A DNA stretch of 25,488 nucleotides from an uncultured Sutterella sp. (GCA_900764215.1 CAAFNI010000065.1:1-25488); one strand, 5' to 3'. Shown: positions 8,208 to 16,566, numbered from the stretch's first letter. A program made the numbers and translations. The notes: a model not told the origin generated them from the letters alone.

Positions 8208-8591
8208 TTAAAAATCGCTTCCGAAACTGGAACTAGAGCTAAATCCTGAGTCGAACCCAGATCCGAAGCTATCGTCAAAGCTAGAGCTAGAGAACGAATC
8301 GTCGAAGATCGAGGTTGAAAAGCTGTCGGTGTTGCTCCATCCGACGTCGGTGGTATCCGTCGCTGAAGCGATCATCTCCTCCTCGTGATGAACATTCTCC
8401 GGCAAGGCTGCGTAGGCTGGATCGTTTACCGTGTCAACTGGGTGAGTCGCGTTATTGTCATGGCGTGTCGGGTCTACAGATGTGCCATGAAAAATGTTGT
8501 CCGGCAAGTATGCGTAAGCGGGATCCGTTGAGGTATCGGATGCAGAGTCGCCCCCGTGAAAAAACGAAAAGAGTTTGTTGAGAAAGGACAT
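8208..8591 (-). CDS. Small Ser/Phe/Asp-rich repeat protein of unknown function
   Basis: A 127-residue acidic, low-complexity protein with no recognised family. The N-terminus (MSFLNKLFSFFHGG) is a short amphipathic stretch. Two copies of a 13-residue motif follow: DPAYAYLPDNIFH near 23 and DPAYAALPENVHH near 58. Residues about 88-127 consist almost wholly of Ser, Phe, Asp and Gly, with Phe every three to six residues (SFDDSFGSGFDSGF). GGAGG precedes the ATG by ten bases. It is the third gene of the minus-strand operon after the regulator and lipoprotein, and converges on the radical SAM operon. The tail may be a disordered anchoring segment; its regular F-x-S/D pattern also resembles substrates of crosslink-forming radical SAM enzymes, which is speculative. 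Confidence 0.8.
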   Translation of the reverse strand: MSFLNKLFSFFHGGDSASDTSTDPAYAYLPDNIFHGTSVDPTRHDNNATHPVDTVNDPAYAALPENVHHEEEMIASATDTTDVGWSNTDSFSTSIFDDSFSSSSFDDSFGSGFDSGFSSSSSFGSDF

Positions 8592-8607
8592 GGTGACGTT
8601 TCCTCCG

Positions 8608-8636
8608 CGTCCTCAAGGGTACTTCTCTTGAGGACG
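8608..8636 (-). promoter_or_regulatory. Intercistronic hairpin beside the ribosome site of the Ser-rich protein
   Basis: CGTCCTCAAG at 8608-8617 and CTTGAGGACG at 8627-8636 form a perfect 10-bp stem. It lies between the lipoprotein stop and the GGAGG of the next gene, two bases from that ribosome site on the minus strand. It could attenuate transcription, protect the mRNA end or affect translation of the small protein. Confidence 0.5.
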
Positions 8637-8648
8637 TTTCTCAAAGGA

Positions 8649-9920
8649 TTACTGAGCTTTTGGGTTGCCTGATTCGATTTTCGTAACTGGGCGGTTTTCT
8701 GGAATGACTACGGTGAAGTAGTGCGTACCGGTGCTGTCGAGGACGGCCTGCGGCGTCCAGCGTCGATTCTCTTGCTCGTCATAATATTTGTACGCAGGAA
8801 CATAGATGGCTTGACCGGGCTTCAGGTATTTCTGAAGTCCCATCAGGAAACGCTGTTCAAAAGCAAGTTTGTCAAGGTGCGAAAGTTTGGATTGGATGAT
8901 GTTTAGAGGATAGTAACGATCTTGGTTGTACCCAAAGTGGTTGATCCAACGCTCGGTTTTACCGTCTCCTCCCAAAGCAGTCGGCACGATTTCTTTGGCT
9001 ATCTTCCAACTGTAGGCTTCTCGAACGCCCATCGGACGATATGGTCCCCATTCAACTCGGCAGTAACCGAATTCATCCATCCAACTGGGATTTTTGGGGT
9101 CGTACTTCGGGCAGCCGATGGCATCGTTTTCCAACAACTGATAAATGTTGAGCCAACTTGAATTGGTTGGTGACGGATCGCCAATGAAATCAACAACCAG
9201 TTCTCCGACAGGCTTGAATCCCATGTCCACCGCAGCTTGGGTCAGCATCTGCACGAATTGCTTGCCTGCATAGATGCCTAGATTGATTTCGCGATTCCGC
9301 TCCGGCGTGAGTTCGGGATTGTTGATCTCGTTTTCAATGACGATTTTCTTTTCGGGCGGAAGAACAAACGCGGCCTTCACATAATCAGCAGGGGGGTAGT
9401 CAAGATTTTCATCTTGTACGGAGGAAAACAGAGACCCGACTGCGGCAAGAGCCAAACCAGCTCCTAAGGATGCAGAAGAATTGGTCCATCGCCCGTCGAA
9501 GCTGTCGGCGATCATGAGGGAATTGGTCAGCGTTCCCGAAGAAGAGGATTGATTCGGATTCAAAACGATGCGCGGCGGCTTCGGTGCCGTTTCAGGCGTT
9601 AGCTTGCCTTCTTTTCGAAGGCGGTTGACTTCTGCTTGATAGGCGCGTGCTTCGGTATAGTCTCGTTGCGTGTTGCGCTTAGCATCGAAGACCATCTTAT
9701 CGGCCAGGTCTTTTTCATCAGCCCATAGCACTGTATCTTCACAACCCAGGCAGTTGACCGTTGTTTTAATCGCGGATGCCACCTTCATGGCGTGCGAGCT
9801 TTCGTTGGTCGTAGGACGCGGTTGTTGGAGTTCAATGCCGGAAAGAGAGGTCGGTGCGATGGCACATCCGGTTAATGTTAGTGCAGAGGCGAGTGCCGAG
9901 AAGAGAGCAATTTTTTTCAT
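8649..9920 (-). CDS. Predicted outer-membrane lipoprotein of unknown function
   Basis: A 423-residue lipoprotein. The signal peptide MKKIALFSALASALTLTGC ends in lipobox LTGC with the lipidated Cys at 19. Ala at +2 argues for outer-membrane sorting. A CLGC pair follows near 57. The middle has a Ser-rich linker and a hydrophobic segment (LGAGLALAAVGSLF, about 150-165). The C-terminal half is rich in Tyr, Trp and Pro. I do not recognise the family. It lies 32 bases after the two-HTH regulator and is probably co-transcribed. Position beside the transfer genes suggests an envelope function tied to conjugation, such as surface or mating-pair exclusion, but no motif supports that specifically. Confidence 0.8.
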   Translation of the reverse strand: MKKIALFSALASALTLTGCAIAPTSLSGIELQQPRPTTNESSHAMKVASAIKTTVNCLGCEDTVLWADEKDLADKMVFDAKRNTQRDYTEARAYQAEVNRLRKEGKLTPETAPKPPRIVLNPNQSSSSGTLTNSLMIADSFDGRWTNSSASLGAGLALAAVGSLFSSVQDENLDYPPADYVKAAFVLPPEKKIVIENEINNPELTPERNREINLGIYAGKQFVQMLTQAAVDMGFKPVGELVVDFIGDPSPTNSSWLNIYQLLENDAIGCPKYDPKNPSWMDEFGYCRVEWGPYRPMGVREAYSWKIAKEIVPTALGGDGKTERWINHFGYNQDRYYPLNIIQSKLSHLDKLAFEQRFLMGLQKYLKPGQAIYVPAYKYYDEQENRRWTPQAVLDSTGTHYFTVVIPENRPVTKIESGNPKAQ

Positions 9921-9952
9921 TGGCTTGGAAATAAATTAGTTGAGATCAGGGT

Positions 9953-10591
9953 TTAAGGCAAGGCGTTGATGCCTTTTGTCCAAAGAATTTTGAGCACCGT
10001 GAGAGCCGGTCCCTTGGGTTGAATGGAGCCGTTTTCCCACTTGTCTGTGGTGCTTTGTGCAACGCCGAGGAGCTTTGCAAATTCACCGCGTGTCATACGA
10101 AGACGGCTTCGAAGTTCTCCTACGGCTTTGGCGTCGAACGGTTCGGGGAGTTCATTTTGTCGGCGTTGTGCTCGAAGGTTGTAGTGAACGGAATCGTGCA
10201 GATCGTTCACAAGGTCGTCTGAACGATTTGAAGTGGCCATGAGGTCGTATTGGGCAATTTCCGGATTCATCAGCTCAAAGATGCCTGGTCCGAGCTTTGC
10301 GATGGCACAGAGTGCGATTCGTGCTGTATTAGGGATGGTTTCTCCCTCTGTTTCCCAACGAAGAACGGTTTTAGGGGAGACTCGCAGAAGTTCTCCCAAT
10401 GCCTCTTGTGTAAGGTTGTGTTTTTCGCGGAGGCTCACGACGTCGCTGGGTTTGAAAAGAGGCCAGTCGATCTGGCCGTTTAGATAATCACGAAACATCA
10501 TTTCAAATCGGGTCAATTTCCCGACTGCATAGTCATCGCGAGATTGCGACGACGACATGGTTTTCAGGGCAGTAAGAGAAGACTGTTTCAC
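9953..10591 (-). CDS. Transcriptional regulator with two XRE-type HTH domains
   Basis: A 212-residue cytoplasmic DNA-binding protein. The first HTH is at about 48-85 (SLREKHNLTQEALGELLRV, then VLRWETEGETIP). The second is at about 150-190 (LRSRLRMTRGEFAKLLGV, then DKWENGSIQP). Both show the LTQ/MTR-x-E-(F/A)-A-x-LL-x-V pattern of Cro/C1 folds. The listed start is a GTG; ATG 10558 (MSSSQSRDD) is an alternative, and neither has a good ribosome site. It is divergent from the transfer operon at 10901. The intervening region has a 17-bp near-palindrome over its own -10, so autoregulation and control of transfer are likely. Confidence 0.85.
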   Translation of the reverse strand: MKQSSLTALKTMSSSQSRDDYAVGKLTRFEMMFRDYLNGQIDWPLFKPSDVVSLREKHNLTQEALGELLRVSPKTVLRWETEGETIPNTARIALCAIAKLGPGIFELMNPEIAQYDLMATSNRSDDLVNDLHDSVHYNLRAQRRQNELPEPFDAKAVGELRSRLRMTRGEFAKLLGVAQSTTDKWENGSIQPKGPALTVLKILWTKGINALP

Positions 10592-10647
10592 GGCGAGATT
10601 TCGGTAATGATGGAAGTTCCCGATAATCTCTCAAATTGTCCTCCCTT

Positions 10648-10664
10648 TGCGTAAATTTTACACA
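10648..10664. promoter_or_regulatory. Near-perfect palindrome, likely operator of the two-HTH regulator
   Basis: TGCGTAAATTTTACACA is a 17-bp palindrome with one mismatched pair. It covers the predicted -10 of the regulator's own promoter. A second half site, GCGTAAA, occurs at 10700-10706 within the predicted plus-strand promoter. Binding by the regulator is inferred. Confidence 0.6.
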
Positions 10665-10684
10665 AAAGCTCTTAAAAAGTCCAA
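10655..10684 (-). promoter_or_regulatory. Predicted promoter of the regulator-lipoprotein operon
   Basis: On the minus strand, TTGGAC (10684-10679) and TAAAAT (10660-10655) are separated by 18 bases, a good sigma-70 match. The -10 lies inside the palindrome at 10648-10664, which suits autorepression. Confidence 0.6.
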
Positions 10685-10687
10685 TAT

Positions 10688-10715
10688 TTGGATATGAAAG
10701 CGTAAAAAATACAAT
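10688..10715 (+). promoter_or_regulatory. Predicted promoter of the transfer operon
   Basis: TTGGAT (10688-10693) and TACAAT (10710-10715) are separated by 16 bases, back to back with the regulator's promoter. GCGTAAA in the spacer matches half of the neighbouring palindrome. About 185 bases of untranslated leader would precede the gene at 10901; I see no gene in it. Confidence 0.5.
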
Positions 10716-10900
10716 CTCTTCCCTCGTTGGATTCTGAAAATCCGAACAGGAAACAGGGGCAGGAGGACATTATGTGTGGGGAAGCGTGAGGCATTGTCTT
10801 CACGGTAGCAAAACCCGCTTTCTAGCCTGCCAACAGTTATGGCGGTCTGTTGAAGAATCACGAGGTCAGGCTCATAGAAGCCATAGCTTGAGGATTTTTC

Positions 10901-11329
10901 ATGACAGACAGTACGAATGCCGAAACCATCGTGCCGGGCAACGGTTTGGGTGCATTGGTGACAACCGGCCTAGTCTCGGCGATTGCGGCCTTCTCCGCTA
11001 CGCTTCTCTACTTTCACTATTTTCCGCCTGTGGTGGAAAAGCCCGCGCCCATTGCGGTTGTGGACATGGTGAAGCTCGGCATGGCCGTGACTAAGATGAG
11101 CGGAGAAGGCGATGCGTCGGCCTTCATGAACACGGGACGCGCCATTGCCATGCTTAAGGAGTACGGCTACATCGTTCTAGACAGTCGCATGGTCATTACG
11201 GCTCCCGATGTCTACATGAAGAAGCCTTCCGACTTGATCGAAGGAGCGCCGGACATGGACAACACGCAGGGCGGCTACGTACCTCCGAATTTGATGAACG
11301 GGGTTAAGGATGACAACGTTCGCAACTAA
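10901..11329 (+). CDS. trbI: TrbI-like type-F conjugative transfer protein
   Basis: A 142-residue inner-membrane protein with a short cytoplasmic N-terminus, one membrane segment at about 17-40 (LGALVTTGLVSAIAAFSATLLYF) and a periplasmic remainder. The PIAVVDM segment just after the membrane and YIVLDSRMVITAPDVY later match the plan of F TrbI, a small protein linked to pilus retraction. GAGGA lies seven bases before the ATG. It is the first transfer gene after the divergent promoter, and the signal peptidase gene starts inside its last 20 bases. The family call rests on topology, those two segments and gene order. Confidence 0.65.
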   Translation: MTDSTNAETIVPGNGLGALVTTGLVSAIAAFSATLLYFHYFPPVVEKPAPIAVVDMVKLGMAVTKMSGEGDASAFMNTGRAIAMLKEYGYIVLDSRMVITAPDVYMKKPSDLIEGAPDMDNTQGGYVPPNLMNGVKDDNVRN

Positions 11330-11891
11330 GTTCAAGGCGAAGTGTCGTGAGTGGGCTTCGCCACTACTGAATTCGACGGTGCAGGAGCGCAAGCGCTGGC
11401 TGTTCTTGACCGTGATCTGTTCCGCTGCGGCTGTCGGTGCGGAGGTCTGGTTCTATGACAACTATCGCATTGCTTGGGATCGCCAGATTCTTCGCTGCCT
11501 TGATGCACGCTTCCTCCTTGTCGACTTGAAGAGCAAGCCAAAGCATGTCAATGCCATCGAGCGCAACAAGATCTACGCTTACACCTCGGCACAGTCTGCT
11601 CCGATCATCAAGGACGGCACGCTGGTGGGCAAATACCTGCGCGGGATGCCAGGAGATACGGTCGAAATTCGATCCGACGATACGGTTTGGATCAATGGTA
11701 GGAAACTCGCCGAGGGTATGCCGCATCTGCGCGGCATGACGCCTAAGGGGCGCCAGAAGTTTTATGGGGTTCGCGTCCTGAAGGAAGACGAGTATTGGAT
11801 GATGGGAACGAAGTACCTCTCCTTTGACTCGCGTTACTGGGGACCGATTCACCGCTCGCAAATCGTAGGGAGAGCCTATGTCATCTTTTAA
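11310..11891 (+). CDS. trhF: TrhF/TraF-type signal peptidase of the conjugation system (S26)
   Basis: A 193-residue membrane-anchored protein with a membrane segment at about 29-48. The S26 signature parts are visible: VGKYLRGMPGD with the general-base Lys at 108, VWINGRKLAEG, and SFDSRYWGPI at 171-180 followed by VGRAYVIF. This family processes pilin or other exported transfer proteins. The usual nucleophile Ser is not evident; the matching place reads ILRCLDARFLL, with Cys63 where Ser would be expected. The ATG overlaps the TrbI end, and the next gene overlaps its own end by 14 bases, so the operon is tightly coupled. Confidence 0.8.
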   Translation: MTTFATKFKAKCREWASPLLNSTVQERKRWLFLTVICSAAAVGAEVWFYDNYRIAWDRQILRCLDARFLLVDLKSKPKHVNAIERNKIYAYTSAQSAPIIKDGTLVGKYLRGMPGDTVEIRSDDTVWINGRKLAEGMPHLRGMTPKGRQKFYGVRVLKEDEYWMMGTKYLSFDSRYWGPIHRSQIVGRAYVIF

Positions 11892-14508
11892 GCGTAGCCT
11901 TCTGGGAGCAGCGGTCGCAATGGCCGTTGTTTCTTTATGTGCGCATGCCGCAGAATCTGAGTCGATGTTCAAGCATGCGCCTTCCATATCCGATTCTGAA
12001 ACTCCGTCAATCGCAAAGAGACAGGGTAATTCCATTACGAAACGCACGTCGCCCTCTTTGGGTGAAGGCCAAGCAATGAAAACTCGTCGACTTCCTGATG
12101 GGCGTGTGGTCGTGTCAGGCAAGATGCATGGCGGGCGCGGAATTGACATGGAAGTAACCATTCCGAAAATCACGCCCGAGGTTCGTATGACCGGCCCGGC
12201 AGGCGTGGACGAAAACGGCAATCCCATGACGTGGCGTCAACGCAAGGATCGCGAGATGGCGTATCGGATGGTCTACGAGGGGCTGAAGGCTCAGGGCTAT
12301 GACTATGAGACGTACAAAAAAAGCAAGGAAGGCGTCAAGACTCAACTGGACATGTGGAACGAATTGACAGAGGAAACTCGTCGTCAGATTAAGGAACACG
12401 GCCCCATCAACTCCAAGGACTTCATTCTTCCAGGTTCGACGCCGGAGTTGAGTGCTCAACTTTCCGATCCAGAGGTTGGGGTTCGCAAGGAAAACGGCAA
12501 GCTCGTTTACTACCTGAACGGCCAACGCCTCAATATTTACCCGGAAGCCACGCCCAAGAAGCGCATCGAGCCTACGCCAGTCACGAAAACGACGACGAAG
12601 GTGAGCAAGTCCCAACGCAAGCTGACGAAGGAGGAAGAGGCTCAAAAGAAGAGAGAGCTTGAGGCTCGTAAGGGCAGTCCTTTGGACGCGATGGATAAAC
12701 CCACCGTGGATGCCTTGCCGAAGGCTCCGCCGTCGACGGCGTACGAGCCTGAGCCTGACGAGGATCTGCGCCGTCGTCCGACCGACATCATTCTCGCTCC
12801 AGAGGACCTTCCTGATGCCGAAGAAGTTCGTGATCGTGTGGAAGACATGTTCCCGGATATGGGAAAGTTCGACTCATTGTCAATGAATGAGTATGGGGCA
12901 AAGTGGCCAGACGAAGGCGTTGCGCGGCTTCACTCGGGTGGTCCGGGCTCGATGCCGGCGGTAGGCTCACTTTCGGAGCGCATTCTCTGCACCTTGTTGG
13001 GAATCTCTGAAGCCGTTGCTTCCGAGTCGGAAGATGACATCAATGCGGCCAAGGCAATTCGTGTCGGCGAGAAGTTCCAGGATTTGGTGGACGAGATTGG
13101 TGTCGGCTCGAATAATTCCCTGAATAGCCGAGAGTATGCGGATATTCTGAAGGAGATTCGTGCTCATCATGACAAGATTGCCAAGTCTGTCACTCAACCG
13201 TCGGAAACGCCAGAAGGCGAAGAGGATGGAGAGCCAACGTATCTCGGAACGGTGGAGGTGGAAGGCGAGCATTATGATCCTGCAGCGTTTGCGGCAGATG
13301 TTGTCAACCGAACGACCAAGAGTCTGACGCCCGAACAGTTTGAGGAGGACGTTGCCGCAGTGGTCGGCTCTCTGTCGGAGACGAAGGTTAACGGCGGGGT
13401 GGATGTTCTGTCTGTTCTGGAGGACATTCTCAAAGCCAATCCCGAAATTTTTGAGGCGATACCTGATGCAGACAAGCAGTTGCAACGTCTGAGAGGCGAC
13501 GTCTACGACATCACGCCGCCCAACCCCAACGGCGAACAGACCTTCATATTCGTTTCATATTCCTTGTCGGAAGATGTGCTCAAGGACATTATTGAGCGCA
13601 ACGCCCATCGTTCGGATGTGACGCTCGTCATGCGCGGCGTACCTGAGGGAATGCGCATCGACAATGGGATGCTGAAGCTCCAGACGTTGATTAACGAAGC
13701 CAAATCGAGCGTGGCGCTGGTGTTGGATCCGCCGCTCTTTGACGTGTACGGCATCACTCAAGTGCCTGCCGTGGTTCGAGCTGGGCGAACGCCGTCGAAG
13801 TCCCTAATGAACCCGAATGACCCCAAGGGGCGTCGGTATGCAACGATGGTGGCCAAGGTGGAAGGCCTTCACAATGACCGATGGCTTCTGGAGCAGATCG
13901 AGGCTGGCGAACGAGGCGATCTTGGATTGCAGGGCAACGTCAAGGAAATTGCCGAGCCGAATCTCATCGACGAGATGAAGAAGCGGGTGGCGGCCATTGA
14001 TTGGGATAAGAAAAAGAAAGAAGCGATCAAGCGTTTCTGGAAGAAGCAAACCTTCAAGGTCTTCCCGACGGCTGAGAAGGGGCGTGTGCGCGAAATTGAT
14101 CCGAGCATTCTGGTTGAGCGCGACTTGAAGGATTTGGCAGGGCGTCCGATCCGTCGCGCCGGTGACATTGTGAATCCGCTCCAGATTCGTCCCTTTACGC
14201 AGACGGTTCTCATCTTCAATCCGCTTTCGGAGGATGAAATGGCACGCGTAGCGGCCTTTAGGAAGGCTTATGAAGAGGCTGGGAAACTGAATCTGGTGTT
14301 GATCGCAACACAAATGGACAAGGAAAAGAGCTGGGAAGGCTACAAATCGCTCACGGACAAGCTGGATGCACACGTTTTCATGATGACGCCTGAAATCGAA
14401 TATCAGTGGCACATTGAGAAGACGCCTGCTGTCATTACAGCCGACAACAACCGACACCTCTTCCTTGTGGAGGAGCTAGGGCCCGTGAAAGAGGAGGAGG
14501 TCAAATGA
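11878..14508 (+). CDS. traW: TrbC-TraW fusion, type-F pilus assembly protein
   Basis: An 876-residue periplasmic protein with signal peptide MSSFKRSLLGAAVAMAVVSLCAHA. Residues about 25-540 are a long polar, charged region with several Pro- and Lys-rich stretches and no recognised domain. Residues about 550-640 match F TrbC: IFVSYSLSEDVLKDI, then TLVMRGVPEGM, then PPLFDVYGITQVPAVV, a thioredoxin-like fold without CxxC. Residues about 690-870 match TraW: FPTAEKGRVREIDPSILVE, then GRPIRRAGDIVNPL, then a nucleotide-like LIFNP strand. In F the two are separate proteins that bind each other, so fusion is reasonable. AGGGAG precedes the ATG, which overlaps the peptidase gene. Confidence 0.85.
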   Translation: MSSFKRSLLGAAVAMAVVSLCAHAAESESMFKHAPSISDSETPSIAKRQGNSITKRTSPSLGEGQAMKTRRLPDGRVVVSGKMHGGRGIDMEVTIPKITPEVRMTGPAGVDENGNPMTWRQRKDREMAYRMVYEGLKAQGYDYETYKKSKEGVKTQLDMWNELTEETRRQIKEHGPINSKDFILPGSTPELSAQLSDPEVGVRKENGKLVYYLNGQRLNIYPEATPKKRIEPTPVTKTTTKVSKSQRKLTKEEEAQKKRELEARKGSPLDAMDKPTVDALPKAPPSTAYEPEPDEDLRRRPTDIILAPEDLPDAEEVRDRVEDMFPDMGKFDSLSMNEYGAKWPDEGVARLHSGGPGSMPAVGSLSERILCTLLGISEAVASESEDDINAAKAIRVGEKFQDLVDEIGVGSNNSLNSREYADILKEIRAHHDKIAKSVTQPSETPEGEEDGEPTYLGTVEVEGEHYDPAAFAADVVNRTTKSLTPEQFEEDVAAVVGSLSETKVNGGVDVLSVLEDILKANPEIFEAIPDADKQLQRLRGDVYDITPPNPNGEQTFIFVSYSLSEDVLKDIIERNAHRSDVTLVMRGVPEGMRIDNGMLKLQTLINEAKSSVALVLDPPLFDVYGITQVPAVVRAGRTPSKSLMNPNDPKGRRYATMVAKVEGLHNDRWLLEQIEAGERGDLGLQGNVKEIAEPNLIDEMKKRVAAIDWDKKKKEAIKRFWKKQTFKVFPTAEKGRVREIDPSILVERDLKDLAGRPIRRAGDIVNPLQIRPFTQTVLIFNPLSEDEMARVAAFRKAYEEAGKLNLVLIATQMDKEKSWEGYKSLTDKLDAHVFMMTPEIEYQWHIEKTPAVITADNNRHLFLVEELGPVKEEEVK

Positions 14509-15557
14509 GTTCGACGACAAGAAAGGTGGCGGTGCTCGCGGCTTCATTCTTGTTGGCCACTTCGCCTGCATTCGCATTGGATGAGAGTGGTCCAGGTTGT
14601 TACGATGCTGAAGTGCTAGGGGCGAAGCTCCTTACTGCGGTTTGTTGGGATTGTGTATTTCCGATTCTCAATTCGAATGCTGTGATCATAGGTGATAAAG
14701 ATCGCATTCCTCCTGGGGCGGCGGATGATAAATTCCTCGGTGCCTGCATGTGTTATGACAACCTTGGCGTTCCGAAATTCGGCTTTCGAACTTCATTCTG
14801 GGAGCCGATTCGACTTGTGGAATTGGAGAGGCAGTCCGGCTGTTCATCTGTTCTCGGAGGTGTTCGCCTGCCTTTTAATAGATTGAATCAGGGACAGCAA
14901 CAGAAACTTAGTACGTCTGATGAGGTTGGTAATGACGGCAAGACCTATCGCCATTACCATTACTACACTTTCCCGCTCATGTACATGCTTGACATGTGGG
15001 TACCCTCGCGATGTAATCCCGGCGGCTACATGGACTTGGACTTGCTCTACTTCTCCGAAGTGGATCCGACTTGGAATAATGATGAAATTGCGTTCTTTAC
15101 GCATCCAGAAGCAGCATTGATTGCTTCGCCCTTGGGGCCGATCGCTTGTGTACCTGATGTTTTTGGCGCAAATGTTGGACAGCCGATCCAGCAGCTTTAT
15201 TGGTGTGCCGGCTCTTGGGGCGTCATTTTCCCGACTTCTGGAAATGTTCTGAGTCGAGAGGGGACAATGAAAACCACGAGCTTGATGGCGGCGCGTGCCA
15301 TTTATGCGCTTCATCGGCGCGGGTTGGAATGGCGAAGTATGGGAGACGATGCGATGTGCGGAGGGAAGCTGGCTCCATACTTCCCGAAAACTCAGTATCG
15401 ATTCCAGGTTTTTCATCCCGTTGCTGAAACAAGCGATAACCATGTCGTAGGGGAAATGGTTTATACGTGGGGCTTAGGTCGAACGATTCCTGCAGTTGGG
15501 GAGGATCCTGTCTATCTGATATGGAGATGGCTGGACTGCTGTAATACTGGATCTTGA
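14505..15557 (+). CDS. traU: TraU, conjugative pilus assembly protein
   Basis: A 350-residue periplasmic protein with signal peptide ending TSPAFA (residue 24). It is cysteine-rich (12 Cys in the mature part), with CWDC, GACMCYD, WCAGSWG and DCCN blocks characteristic of TraU, whose disulfides are made by the transfer system's own oxidoreductases. GPGCYDAEVLGAKLL at the mature start and YTWGLGRTIP near the end are also typical. In F, TraU is needed for mating-pair stabilisation and DNA transfer more than for pilus extension. It overlaps the TrbC-TraW stop (ATGA), with GGAGG five bases upstream. TraN, which usually follows TraU, is not next here. Confidence 0.92.
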   Translation: MSSTTRKVAVLAASFLLATSPAFALDESGPGCYDAEVLGAKLLTAVCWDCVFPILNSNAVIIGDKDRIPPGAADDKFLGACMCYDNLGVPKFGFRTSFWEPIRLVELERQSGCSSVLGGVRLPFNRLNQGQQQKLSTSDEVGNDGKTYRHYHYYTFPLMYMLDMWVPSRCNPGGYMDLDLLYFSEVDPTWNNDEIAFFTHPEAALIASPLGPIACVPDVFGANVGQPIQQLYWCAGSWGVIFPTSGNVLSREGTMKTTSLMAARAIYALHRRGLEWRSMGDDAMCGGKLAPYFPKTQYRFQVFHPVAETSDNHVVGEMVYTWGLGRTIPAVGEDPVYLIWRWLDCCNTGS

Positions 15558-15560
15558 GAA

Positions 15561-16508
15561 ATGATGAGAAAAAAACTTGATAGTCGAATTCTGGATGAAA
15601 TTGTCGGGCCGCCCTACGGTCGCTGGTTGGAGATCAGGGAGAACGGCGTCGATGAGTTGGTTCGGGCCGGGATGCTGCCGTCGACAAGTGCTCATATGAC
15701 GGAGGATGCCGACAGGCGCGTTTTTGAGGAACATGCGCCCAATGTTGCACCGTTTGTTGAGCAGGCGCTGAGGGTGCCGTTCTTCTCAAGCGAGGCGGAG
15801 GCTCGAAAAATGACGCTTGAACATTTCGTGCCGCCGTTCTTGAGAACTTGGCTGGAGCCGCAGTGGGCGATTCAGAAAGTTATTGGGGTGGTGCCTTCGA
15901 GTGAGCTTGAACAACTCTTGGGGACGAAGTGGTGGCGCGACTACACGACCGACTTCATTCTTGAGCGGTTCAAGCCATGGTCTATCTACATCAGCTTCAA
16001 TGACATGGCGGATCCGACGGGGAGTGATCGCTTGTATGAAGGAGCCTATGTAACCTTTGATTGGCAGGACGGTGAGTTGCGTCTGGTGATTCAGCACATG
16101 ACGCGCACGGGCGTGTGCAATCCGGCGCTTTACCATTCCTATCCCTTCCCGAAGGGTAGGAGCCTGGTGGAAATTGTTGAGAACTACGCTTACGACAGTC
16201 CTTACGCGCCACTTGTCGAAAGCCTCGATGTTGAGGGTGACATGCGTGAGGTCTTGCGCCACAGTGGTAGGGTCATTGCCTGTCGGGTTCTACCGCTTCT
16301 GATTGCGATGTTGAGCGAAGACTTTGAGCGCGTCATGCTCAAGATTGACATGAGGACCGGTGAATATGACTTGCATCGAGCAGTCGAGTTGGCTGATCGT
16401 CCGTGGGATGGAGACATTCTGTCGACATTGAAGAGGGCCGACGATGACGAGGTTTCACTTTTGGTTGTACGTCCGAAGGTGTTCGGATTGGACGGGCTTT
16501 TGAATTGA
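15561..16508 (+). CDS. Unknown protein downstream of TraU
   Basis: A 315-residue protein not recognised as a family. It has no signal peptide and no clear membrane segment, so it is probably cytoplasmic. It is rich in acidic residues and Arg, with a TFDWQDGELRLVIQHMTRTG block near 165-185 that looks like an antiparallel beta unit. It starts three bases after the TraU stop (ATG 15561 or 15564) and so belongs to the transfer operon. Its place is where traN lies in F-type systems, but there is no resemblance to the large, Cys-rich TraN. Confidence 0.75.
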   Translation: MMRKKLDSRILDEIVGPPYGRWLEIRENGVDELVRAGMLPSTSAHMTEDADRRVFEEHAPNVAPFVEQALRVPFFSSEAEARKMTLEHFVPPFLRTWLEPQWAIQKVIGVVPSSELEQLLGTKWWRDYTTDFILERFKPWSIYISFNDMADPTGSDRLYEGAYVTFDWQDGELRLVIQHMTRTGVCNPALYHSYPFPKGRSLVEIVENYAYDSPYAPLVESLDVEGDMREVLRHSGRVIACRVLPLLIAMLSEDFERVMLKIDMRTGEYDLHRAVELADRPWDGDILSTLKRADDDEVSLLVVRPKVFGLDGLLN

Positions 16509-16534
16509 GTCTTTTGCGCGACGTCGCTATGATA
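16505..16534 (+). promoter_or_regulatory. Predicted promoter of the KfrA-like gene
   Basis: TTGAGT (16505-16510) and TATGAT (16529-16534) are separated by 18 bases. The -35 overlaps the stop of the previous gene. The imperfect palindrome just downstream would lie at the transcription start. Confidence 0.5.
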
Positions 16535-16555
16535 CGGTACATTGATATGTTACCG
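16535..16555. promoter_or_regulatory. Imperfect palindrome, probable KfrA operator
   Basis: CGGTACAT (16535-16542) and ATGTTACCG (16547-16555) form an inverted repeat with one extra base, between the -10 and the GAGAGG ribosome site. KfrA proteins of IncP plasmids bind and repress their own promoter, so an autoregulatory operator is likely. Confidence 0.55.
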
Positions 16556-16566
16556 AGAGGCCGAAA

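Noticed and set aside
11364..12227. 287-codon open frame on the minus strand
   Set aside because: It lies antisense to the signal peptidase and TrbC-TraW genes, has no protein family look and no ribosome site.
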